This document shows positions 1 to 5,436 of a DNA stretch of 8,332 bases, piece after piece. This DNA is from CAYFJO01 sp964343305. Its GTDB lineage: Bacteria; Planctomycetota; Planctomycetia; Pirellulales; Pirellulaceae. Numbering within the stretch: the stretch's first letter is position 1; each line of letters opens with the position of its first letter. A program made the position numbers and the translations under genes. The notes beneath the pieces were generated by a model that saw only the letters and a program-made list of their open reading frames with translations, was not told the origin of the DNA and did no database searches. The stretch lies in contig CAYFJO010000460.1 in NCBI GenBank assembly GCA_964343305.1, positions 1 to 8,332 of the forward strand. The letters run 5' to 3'.

Positions 1-334
1 CCGGTTTGCGAACGAGCGTCCCCTGCATTTCGAGCGAGCGAAAACCGTCCTCGATCTTCAGAATCCAGCCGTGCTCGTTCATCGCCTGGCCGATCGTGAC
101 GATGTCCCTGACGTTGCTCTCGCGCAGGTGAAAAACTCGGTCGAGATTGCCGACGATCTTCGAATCGGAAAACAGCATTTCCACGCCGGCGTCTTGAGCG
201 GCCGCCGGAATCGAAGCAAATGTTTCACCGCATTCTTCTACGGAGTGCGTCAAGAGCTGCTCGACCATTTCGTAGCCGAGTTCCATCTGCTCAGTCCAGT
301 AAGCCCGACGCGCGTTTTGATTATCTTCAGTCAT
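1..334 (-). CDS. N-terminal part of an uncharacterised protein, possibly M15 D-Ala-D-Ala dipeptidase-like (runs off left edge)
   Basis: An open minus-strand frame starts at ATG 334 and runs without a stop to base 1, giving 111 visible residues. The start is preceded by AGGA about 10 bases upstream. There is no signal peptide. The N-terminus is acidic and probably helical (MTEDNQNARRAYWTEQ), suggesting a cytoplasmic protein. Near the visible end, residues 89-104 read GWILKIEDGFRSLEMQ. This recalls the 'DGYRxxxxQ' segment of VanX-like M15 dipeptidases, where the Arg is a catalytic-site residue. The zinc-binding His and Asp residues of that family would lie beyond the window, so the family call is weak. 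The gene begins 43 bases after the stop of the truncated sulfatase on the same strand, so it may be read through from that promoter. That it is a real gene is fairly sure; its function is not. Confidence 0.6.
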   Translation of the reverse strand, partial: MTEDNQNARRAYWTEQMELGYEMVEQLLTHSVEECGETFASIPAAAQDAGVEMLFSDSKIVGNLDRVFHLRESNVRDIVTIGQAMNEHGWILKIEDGFRSLEMQGTLVRKP

Positions 335-377
335 GATTCGTCATTCCTGGTTTTACTGGTGATTCGACTTGCGTTTT

Positions 378-569
378 CTATTTGCACAAAGTCCCTTCCG
401 ATGCCAGTCGATCGATGTTGGGCGACTTCACGTGCTTATCGCCGTAACAGCCGAGTTCGACCCGTAGATCATCGACGGCAATAAACAAGACATTGGGCCG
501 CTCGGCTTGAGCAGCGGATGTCACGATTATTGTCCAGCACAGGACGGCAAGCATTTGCATTCGTCTCAT
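378..569 (-). pseudogene. Truncated sulfatase, N-terminal remnant (iduronate-2-sulfatase-like type)
   Basis: This minus-strand frame encodes 63 residues from ATG 569, with GGAG 8 bases upstream. Residues 1-22 form a good Sec signal peptide ending SAAQA. Then comes the classic sulfatase opening RPNVLFIAVDDL, whose paired Asp residues (33 and 34) bind calcium in the family, followed by ELGCYGDKHVKSPNIDRLASEGT. This wording matches iduronate-2-sulfatase-like planctomycete enzymes. The frame stops at EGTLCK*, just before the catalytic Cys motif expected some 10-15 residues later. A full-length relative would have roughly 450-500 residues. Neither of the other minus-strand frames in the 43 bases before the next gene resumes the family pattern, so the rest appears deleted rather than frameshifted. 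It cannot be an active sulfatase. Its ribosome binding site and signal peptide remain intact, so a short exported peptide could still be made. The match differs clearly from the complete sulfatase at 5434-6987, so it is not a copy of that gene. Confidence 0.85.
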
Positions 570-816
570 GAATGATGCTCCATGATAACCTAACCCGACG
601 CATTCGCGAGGAATGTGCTTAGAACAGTCGTCCCAACTGTTCCCACGATAATTGAGGACAATTGCACTACGGACCGACAACATCCCCACGACGCGGATGG
701 ATTGATGATAGAATATTCCCGTGCTGTTTGAACCACCGCTCAAGGATCGCCGGTGAGTCAATACGGGCCACAGCCGAATGAAGTTGCAACATTGCCCCAA
801 AAAAGAGAGACCTTCG

Positions 817-963
817 TTATAGCCCGCCTGCGGTAGCGATCGTGCCCACCGTCGCGGCGCGCATTATGACAGGCGCGAGCGTTACTCCGGCAAAGATCAG
901 AATACCAGCGAGCCATGCGCATGCGATAGTGGCAAATTCTTTTCGGGATTGGATATTCTTCAT
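817..963 (-). CDS. 48-residue single-pass membrane protein, uncharacterised
   Basis: A short minus-strand frame from ATG 963 to TAA at 819-817. It is preceded by GGAG with a 9-base spacer, which decides this start. The protein begins with a charged stretch (MKNIQSRKEF), then a hydrophobic segment at about residues 11-34 (ATIACAWLAGILIFAGVTLA and on), then a polar turn with Met-Arg and a Gly/Ala/Thr-rich tail ending GTIATAGGL. Positive charges before the membrane segment suggest a cytoplasmic N-terminus. I do not recognise a family. The longer overlapping frame at 758-985 in another phase is Arg-rich and low in hydrophobic residues and looks like a shadow. The gene stands alone: 247 bases separate it from the truncated sulfatase downstream, and a long noncoding stretch lies upstream. 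It could be a small stress or envelope protein, but nothing shown here proves that. Confidence 0.55.
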   Translation of the reverse strand: MKNIQSRKEFATIACAWLAGILIFAGVTLAPVIMRAATVGTIATAGGL

Positions 964-1552
964 TGGCATCAACTCCAACGGACAAGTGAATAACGAAGAG
1001 CTAAAGGACGATAGCCTTTGATCGGAAACTACGTGTTTCCACGGAGCTAAGTCCTATTCACTTTCTATTGACGCAAAAACTGCTGTTTTTTTAGGTGCCA
1101 TGAGCTGCTTTCGACGGAATAGGGCGACAAAAAAGCGGATACAGTTAACCGGATCGGAACACGTTTGAGTCTTGTACGGGGAGCTCAAAGATAGCCGCGA
1201 AATCACGTGGCTTTTTGGTTTACAAAGAACGGCGGAAGTGAGAGCTTTCGGCGTTTGTCGTATCCCCTAGCGTGGGAACGATTTGGGGGAAGTTGGGTTT
1301 TGTGTCGCTCTCTCTTTTGTTCGGCGAGGCGCGCAACCTTGCCTTTCTATCTGCCGATCGCGCAAACTCTCTGACTCTCTGAATCGGTTGGCCTCGCGGT
1401 TTACACAGTCCAAAACTATTGCGTGGACAATTCTTCGATTTTCATTTTGGTGAGTGCGTTGCTCGTGGCATCATGTAATTCCACACCGTGACGACAACCA
1501 TCCCAATCGTCGAACTTTGTAGAGCTGCGAATTCAATTGCTAATGTTCGACA
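964..1552. other. Intergenic stretch without a credible gene
   Basis: About 590 bases between the small membrane protein and the 3' end of the hydrolase. Start-to-stop frames on both strands are short (for example 17 residues from ATG 1099, plus) and lack ribosome binding sites. The frame at 1488-1676 overlaps the hydrolase antisense and has no family features. No tRNA-like cloverleaf was noticed. Small structures seen are a 6-bp inverted repeat at 1024-1040, a separated 9-bp inverted repeat at 984-992 and 1055-1063, an AT-rich hairpin at 1075-1090, and an 8-bp tandem duplication CTCTCTGA at 1367-1382. The part next to 963 should hold the promoter of the small membrane protein. Confidence 0.5.
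1024..1040. repeat. Palindrome GGAAAC-N5-GTTTCC, possible operator
   Basis: A perfect 6-bp inverted repeat with a five-base centre lies 61-77 bases upstream of the small membrane protein start on the minus strand. No T-run follows on either strand, so it does not look like a terminator. A binding site for a dimeric regulator is possible but is only inferred from symmetry and position. A 6-bp palindrome can arise by chance. Confidence 0.25.
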
Positions 1553-2485
1553 CTACTTCTTGATTCCCAAATCGGATTGCGAGGACAATTCCGTAGCTTT
1601 AAAGAAGACAGTTGAGTCGGCCGACGGTCCTGCGCCTAACAGCTCACCCACGACGTACCCCATTCGAGTTGAGTGAATCGCACTATGCGAACGGACGCCT
1701 GACAACTTTGATGATACGGAGATGTTTTCGTTTGCGATCGCCAGATTAGTCCGACAATCCAGGTTCGTCCGCCACAACTGCACTCTGATAGTACTTTGCA
1801 CGAACCCGCTGACGAGCCCCTGTTTCGAGGGAAGTCGAAGAGAATTGTCTGCGTCTCTCCAACTGCTGGTGAATTTGAGGGCCGTTTGTTCCTTAACACC
1901 GAATAACGTGGCGCGCGAGGTTGCGACTGCGTCGTTGTCTGCGGAAATCGTCACGAGTTTCTTGATGCGATTGCGAGCTTCTTTTGTGCAATAGATGGGC
2001 AATAGGATGTTGTCTTCATCTCGCTTCATTTTCAAGAGGGCATGCGGAGTGGCGAGGCATACAACCGTCTGAACATTTCGTTTCGTCAAGCCAATCGCAT
2101 GAAGTGCGACGTTGCCACCATGACTGTGGGCAACGATCATGACATTGGATTGAGAATACTGATCGGCATCGAGACGCAGAGCAAGTCGCTTTGCTGCTTT
2201 GACGCGTGCATCATGGCTTAAGTGGCCCGACCAATGAAATGATTCAATGATGACATCTTTGTCGAATCCGCGCGTAAGTTCTGATGCGAAAGTATGAGTC
2301 GATCCGTCCACGTCGATCCAACTTGCGTCGCCGGCAAAGGTGCCGTGTATGATGAATACGACCTGAGAAGGACGGATAGATTCGGCATCACTCGCCCGAT
2401 AAAAACAGAAAACACATGCAAGCAAGATCATTACAATGCACTTCTTCGATGTCGTTGCCGTGTTGTTCGTCACTTGTGTCATCAT
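1553..2485 (-). CDS. Secreted alpha/beta hydrolase (lipase/esterase-like)
   Basis: This 310-residue protein starts at ATG 2485, with GGAG 7 bases upstream; a second ATG follows directly. An N-terminal hydrophobic segment (about 15-30) ending RASDA|ES looks like a Sec signal peptide, so the enzyme is probably exported. The serine hydrolase fold is clear. HGTF at 47-50 is the oxyanion-hole strand and loop. AHSHGGN at 119-125 is the nucleophile elbow with Ser121. LATPH at 144-148 is the strand after it. SADNDAVA at 181-188 holds the likely catalytic Asp (183 or 185). SHSAIHSTRMG at 266-276 holds the likely catalytic His (267 or 271). This order and spacing suit lipase/esterase-type proteins, but the substrate cannot be read from the sequence. 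It is transcribed away from the first cohesin gene, and its upstream region carries the same TGTCA-N19-ATTCAC element as both cohesin genes, suggesting shared control. Confidence 0.85.
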   Translation of the reverse strand: MMTQVTNNTATTSKKCIVMILLACVFCFYRASDAESIRPSQVVFIIHGTFAGDASWIDVDGSTHTFASELTRGFDKDVIIESFHWSGHLSHDARVKAAKRLALRLDADQYSQSNVMIVAHSHGGNVALHAIGLTKRNVQTVVCLATPHALLKMKRDEDNILLPIYCTKEARNRIKKLVTISADNDAVATSRATLFGVKEQTALKFTSSWRDADNSLRLPSKQGLVSGFVQSTIRVQLWRTNLDCRTNLAIANENISVSSKLSGVRSHSAIHSTRMGYVVGELLGAGPSADSTVFFKATELSSQSDLGIKK

Positions 2486-2550
2486 GAGAATGCTCCGTTC
2501 GATTGGAATTCAGATTGCCGAAATCACGACAGCGATTCGTCGTTCAAAAT

Positions 2551-2580
2551 GTGAATTCCCTTCCGCAGCGAAATGTGACA
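2551..2580 (-). promoter_or_regulatory. Two-block element TGTCA-N19-ATTCAC upstream of the hydrolase
   Basis: Read on the minus strand, TGTCA (2580-2576) and ATTCAC (2556-2551) are separated by exactly 19 bases. The same blocks at the same spacing precede both cohesin genes on the plus strand. The inner block ends 65 bases before the ATG, against 42-43 bases at the other two genes. The 18-20 base separation would fit a -35/-10 type promoter, with TGTCA resembling TTGACA-like boxes. A two-site operator is the alternative. Confidence 0.45.
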
Positions 2581-2790
2581 CTCGTTGTTGAATCCGTTGT
2601 TCGAACTAATGCTCGCAACGCCCTTCATCACCGATAGTTGTTCCCGCAGTCTTCAGTAGATCTTTCGCTCGGCTGCAGTGTTTTCTTAGGGCGATACGGC
2701 TGCGCAAGCTCGTGGGATTCAACCGGAACCGCAATCTCAAACTGTGCAATCTCCCGACAAATAGAACCTGCCTCAGGAAATTCCGGTTTT

Positions 2791-2823
2791 TTTGTCAAAT
2801 ACTCCCAGATTCGAGGATTCACT
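2791..2823 (+). promoter_or_regulatory. Two-block element TTTGTCAA-N18-ATTCACT upstream of the membrane cohesin gene
   Basis: TTTGTCAA (2791-2798) and ATTCACT (2817-2823) lie 75 and 49 bases before the ATG at 2866. The same two blocks occur with the same 18-base gap upstream of the second cohesin gene at 3846-3878. In both, GAAAGGAA, which includes the ribosome binding site, follows after exactly 27 bases. Probably a promoter or regulator site; the type of sigma factor or regulator cannot be told. Confidence 0.55.
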
Positions 2824-2865
2824 ATCAACGGCTCCAAGTTCCCGCAGCCCGAAAGGAACGAAATC

Positions 2866-3720
2866 ATGAACTCGGAAAATCAAAGCACAATTCTGTCAAG
2901 TTTGTCTGCCTCGTCTGAATCCCGTCGTATCCAAGGTCTAACAACTGTTCTGTTTGCGATGGTTTTCTGTTTATGGATCGGTTCGGTAAGCCGCGCGGAA
3001 ACCGTTACTCTGTCTTGCCCTGAAGTTGAAGCCACGGTTGGTGATAAGGTGGATGTTGTCCTCAACATCAATGGTGCAAGGAGCCTTGCTGCGTGTCAGT
3101 TTGCCGTTGTCCACGATCCAAAAGTCCTCAAGGTTGCCGAGGTAAGCCCGGGCAGACTTCTCGAAAACGTAAATGGAATGTACGAGATTAATTCCGACAC
3201 GTCTGGCCAGACACGTGCGGCTGGAGCCTTCATGCAGCCAATTTCTGAGGATGGAGAGTTGTTGAAGATCGCCTACGAAGTTATCGGTGAAGTTGGAAAC
3301 AGCAACCCCATCCGTATTGAGCAAGCTCAAGCCTGGCAATCCAACGAAACGGAGATCCTGATCGAAACCGATGCTGGCCTTGTCACGATCAATGGCGTCG
3401 GCGGATTTGCCCTGTTCTGGATGGTCACGCTGTTTTTGGCCAGTGCCTTGACGGGCGGCGTATTTGTGTACGTTCGTCAGAATCGTCGGCCGGCAGCAAC
3501 CACGCCAATTCCACCGCCGATCCAGGTGGACCAGCCGCCTACTCCGCCTCTGGCGCAAAATCCACCGAAATTGAGCATTCGCGTTCAATGCCCAGCATGT
3601 CAAAAGAAACTTCTCGCGCCACGAAATAAGGCAGGAAAACGCGCTCGTTGTCCCGGTTGCGAACAACAAATCGTCGTCCCACACATGGCACCGCTTGCCG
3701 CGGCAGTCCCGATGAATTGA
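2866..3720 (+). CDS. Membrane-anchored cohesin-domain protein with C-terminal zinc ribbon
   Basis: The 284-residue protein starts at ATG 2866, chosen because AGGA sits 8 bases upstream and a Sec signal begins soon after. Longer upstream starts lack both. Order of parts: signal sequence at about 24-44 (ending VSRA|ET); a cohesin-like beta-sandwich at about 46-176 (VTLSCPEVEATVGDKVDVVL, then FAVVHDPKVLKV and GELLKIAYEV, the usual cohesin strand wording); a membrane helix at 181-203; basic residues RQNRR directly after it; a Pro-rich linker at about 209-233; and a zinc ribbon at 240-272 with Cys242, 245, 262 and 265. Topology by the positive-inside rule puts the cohesin outside the membrane and the ribbon in the cytoplasm. 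Cohesins bind dockerins in the known systems, so this may be a surface receptor for dockerin-bearing proteins such as the next gene's product. The ribbon's role is unknown. Whether the cohesin is functional is inferred from pattern only. Confidence 0.8.
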   Translation: MNSENQSTILSSLSASSESRRIQGLTTVLFAMVFCLWIGSVSRAETVTLSCPEVEATVGDKVDVVLNINGARSLAACQFAVVHDPKVLKVAEVSPGRLLENVNGMYEINSDTSGQTRAAGAFMQPISEDGELLKIAYEVIGEVGNSNPIRIEQAQAWQSNETEILIETDAGLVTINGVGGFALFWMVTLFLASALTGGVFVYVRQNRRPAATTPIPPPIQVDQPPTPPLAQNPPKLSIRVQCPACQKKLLAPRNKAGKRARCPGCEQQIVVPHMAPLAAAVPMN

Positions 3721-3845
3721 CCCACTACGTTTCACCCGAAGTGTCATGGGCGAAGCAAGTGAATGGTGCCGCCGCGTAACTTGTTCCGGCTCTTGTCTTG
3801 TCGCTTCAACAGTTTCCACTATCGACGAGAAAAAGGAAGAAACTC

Positions 3846-3878
3846 TTTGTCAAGAAACTGTGCGTTTGGGAATTCACT
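3846..3878 (+). promoter_or_regulatory. Two-block element TTTGTCAA-N18-ATTCACT upstream of the cohesin-dockerin gene
   Basis: TTTGTCAA (3846-3853) and ATTCACT (3872-3878) lie 74 and 48 bases before ATG 3920, almost the same placement as in the preceding cohesin gene. GAAAGGAA (3906-3913) follows after 27 bases, as there. Bases between the blocks are not alike, so the blocks appear to be kept by selection rather than by a recent copy of the whole leader. Presence of its own element suggests this gene is not simply read through from its neighbour. Confidence 0.55.
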
Positions 3879-3919
3879 CATAGACGAAAACCACAACTCT
3901 TAATTGAAAGGAAAATCCG

Positions 3920-4999
3920 ATGTTCAGAAAGTTTCAATACTACTTGGTGGCTTGTTTAACCGTTAGCTTGCTGTTGACTAACCAGTTTCGCTCGGCCCAC
4001 GCGCAGAATAGTGATGCCGATCCCGCGGTGGGCACATGGGATTGGAAATGGAAGCACATTCCAAGCGTTAGAGATGGTCGGACAGGTTCGGCAGAATTGA
4101 CAGTCAAGGCCGACGGCACATTCCGAATGGGCGGCAGCGGCGGGAAGTGGAAAAAGTCAGGGAATCGATACTTGCTCGACTGGGGCAATGGAAAGGGAGA
4201 CGTCATGATCTTGTCTCGCGTCAGCAGCGGATGGGAATTGAATGGGCGGAATCATGAAACCGATTGGATCAAAGGGACAAGACCGGCCGACCCAAGTCCA
4301 CCGGCTAAACGCGGTTTGGTCCTGGAAGCTAGTCGATTGACCGTAAATGCTGGTGACACATTCAGCGTTCCAGCTTACTTGCGATATCGCGGCACTGGAT
4401 CGCCACCAAAAATTGGCAACGCGAACTTTGAGGTCAGCTACGATCCGACTGTCGTGCAAGTTCTGCCTCACCCAAATCCGGCGCGCAAACCGAATTGGAC
4501 AACAACCGAGCAAGAGCCCGAACTGCCACGCGGGAACCTACTTCCCGGCGGTACGTTGATCGCAGGGAACGCCCGCAACCGCGGCATCGTGCGGGTTGGC
4601 TTCGCTGGAAAGCAAGGTGCAGCTCCCGGGAGCGGACGAGCCGGCGAGACGGTTACCGAAATCTACTTCAAAGCTGTCGGCAAGCCAGGGGACAAAACAG
4701 ACCTGACGCTGAAGATCACCACGGCCAACGACGCAGACGGGCGTGACATCGAGATCATTCCGGTTCACGGTCGCGTGACGATCAGCATCCCCGGTGATCC
4801 CAGCAATGGTGGCGGAATTGTCGGCGGACGCGGTCGTGGTGGAGTGACAGCTCTCGACGCCTACCGAGCCTTGCTCATGTCCGTCGATCGGCTTGAGCCC
4901 CTTCCCCAATACTATGACGTGGATAGAGACCGCCGCGTAACGTCGAACGATTCAAGGAAGATCCTTCAGGAAGCCCTCAGCGTCTTGATTACCCCCTAG
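3920..4999 (+). CDS. Secreted protein with lipocalin-like domain, cohesin-like domain and C-terminal dockerin-like segment
   Basis: The 359-residue protein starts at ATG 3920, with AAAGGA 7 bases upstream. A Sec signal peptide ends at about residue 28 (SAHA|QN). Residues about 36-121 form a small beta-rich domain (GTWDWKW, LTVKADGTFRM, GKWKKSGNRYLLDWGNG, GWELNGRNHE, IKGTR) like the lipocalin-type repeats of many planctomycete exported proteins. Residues about 132-291 look cohesin-like: an opening strand LVLEASRLTVNAGDTFSVPAYL, FEVSYDPTVVQVL, then EIYFKAVG and GRVTISI. A Gly-rich linker (292-308) leads to a dockerin-like segment at about 308-353. Its second half has a good calcium loop, DVDRDRRVTSND (Asp333, 335, 337, 344), followed by a helix. 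The first half, GGVTALDAYRALLMSV, has lost most of its calcium loop. A protein carrying both modules could chain to other partners. No catalytic domain is visible. An intrinsic terminator follows closely. Confidence 0.8.
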   Translation: MFRKFQYYLVACLTVSLLLTNQFRSAHAQNSDADPAVGTWDWKWKHIPSVRDGRTGSAELTVKADGTFRMGGSGGKWKKSGNRYLLDWGNGKGDVMILSRVSSGWELNGRNHETDWIKGTRPADPSPPAKRGLVLEASRLTVNAGDTFSVPAYLRYRGTGSPPKIGNANFEVSYDPTVVQVLPHPNPARKPNWTTTEQEPELPRGNLLPGGTLIAGNARNRGIVRVGFAGKQGAAPGSGRAGETVTEIYFKAVGKPGDKTDLTLKITTANDADGRDIEIIPVHGRVTISIPGDPSNGGGIVGGRGRGGVTALDAYRALLMSVDRLEPLPQYYDVDRDRRVTSNDSRKILQEALSVLITP

Positions 5000-5026
5000 A
5001 GATCGCAAATGCTGTCTGAAATTCGC

Positions 5027-5056
5027 GAGCCGAAGGCCGATGCCTTCGGCTTTTTG
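5027..5056 (+). terminator. Intrinsic (Rho-independent) terminator
   Basis: A perfect 9-bp stem, GCCGAAGGC (5029-5037) and GCCTTCGGC (5042-5050), encloses the four-base loop CGAT and is followed directly by five T residues. It lies 28 bases after the stop of the cohesin-dockerin gene and separates that unit from the sigma factor remnant. Confidence 0.93.
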
Positions 5057-5123
5057 TTGCGCATGAAGTCGCAGTCAGGACAGGCCGTTGCACCTGTCCC
5101 GCCATCGCCGCACAATAGTGATT

Positions 5124-5420
5124 ATGGACAGCGACTCCATTCGGCTATTGAAACAGTACCAGGATGGCGATTCCGATGCCGCAACTCAGATCTTTCACCG
5201 CTACGTCAACCGGCTGATTGGCTTGGCGCGTAGTCGCATCTCGGACGGACTGGCTCGGCGCGTCGATGCGGAAGATGTCGTGCAGTCAGTCTCTCCGAGT
5301 TGGTCGGAAGTCATTGCGCAGCAGGCAGGGCGTTCACAGCGAACGGTGCGGCGGTCGCTCGAAGACGCCGAACAAAGGCCGCGAGACCGGTTGCTTGAAT
5401 TCAAAATGATACCACGATGA
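5124..5420 (+). pseudogene. ECF-type RNA polymerase sigma factor with internal deletion (region 2 joined to region 4)
   Basis: The frame from ATG 5124 encodes 98 residues. Residues 5-56 (SIRLLKQYQDGDSDAATQIF, then RYVNRLIGLARSRI, then RRVDAEDVVQSV) are the start of sigma region 2 of planctomycete ECF sigma factors, where the text usually goes on as FRSFF. Instead it jumps at about base 5292-5300 to SWSEVIAQQAGRSQRTVRRSLEDA (residues 59-82), the helix-turn-helix of region 4.2, then a short tail. Normal relatives have about 180-200 residues, so roughly half the protein is missing: the rest of region 2, including the part that recognises and melts the -10 box, and the start of region 4. The join keeps the frame. 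I see no ribosome binding site before ATG 5124; further upstream starts in frame (5088) are no better. It is most likely a dead gene, although a small core-binding or DNA-binding protein cannot be excluded. The stop lies 13 bases before the sulfatase start. Confidence 0.75.
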
Positions 5421-5436
5421 AGGAGATTATCCGTTG
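5420..5436 (+). promoter_or_regulatory. Strong ribosome binding site fixing the TTG start of the sulfatase
   Basis: AAGGAG at 5420-5425 is followed by an 8-base spacer and TTG at 5434-5436. The first in-frame ATG lies in Met30, at the end of the signal peptide, and would remove export. The TTG start is therefore strongly favoured. The site overlaps the last base of the sigma remnant's stop codon. Confidence 0.85.

Larger units (their letters stand above)
2486..2865. other. Divergent intergenic region between hydrolase and cohesin gene
   Basis: A 380-base spacer between two divergent ribosome binding sites. It holds the regulatory element of the hydrolase at 2551-2580 (minus) and that of the cohesin gene at 2791-2823 (plus). 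The frame that extends the cohesin gene upstream to 2638 has no ribosome binding site, reads as low-quality protein, and would bury the signal peptide. The antisense frame at 2628-2867 likewise lacks family features. I treat both as noncoding. Confidence 0.6.

Noticed and set aside
758..985. 75-residue minus-strand frame overlapping the small membrane protein
   Set aside because: Its product is Arg/Tyr-rich with no domain, its start lacks a ribosome binding site, and the overlapping frame at 817-963 has both a good start and a membrane segment.
1075..1090. AT-rich hairpin AAAAAC-TGCT-GTTTTT followed by two T as a terminator
   Set aside because: The stem is weak with a single G-C pair, and no gene ends close to it on either strand.
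1367..1382. Tandem CTCTCTGA duplication as a repeat element
   Set aside because: Only two 8-bp units in a pyrimidine-rich patch; consistent with chance or slippage.
1869..1898. Further near copies of the TGTCA-N19-ATTCAC element (minus) at 1898-1869 (TGTTA, N19) and 1704-1673 (TGTCA, N21)
   Set aside because: One has a base mismatch, the other the wrong spacing, and both lie inside the hydrolase coding region. They show that near matches do occur by chance, so only exact copies before gene starts are kept.
2638..2865. Upstream extension of the membrane cohesin gene to an earlier ATG
   Set aside because: It adds 76 residues without family features before a clear signal sequence and has no ribosome binding site. 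It would also place the shared regulatory element inside the coding region.
2971..3819. Long (282-residue) minus-strand frame opposite the membrane cohesin gene
   Set aside because: No domain or signal is visible, it is Arg/Trp-rich as antisense frames tend to be, and the plus-strand protein has clear modules.
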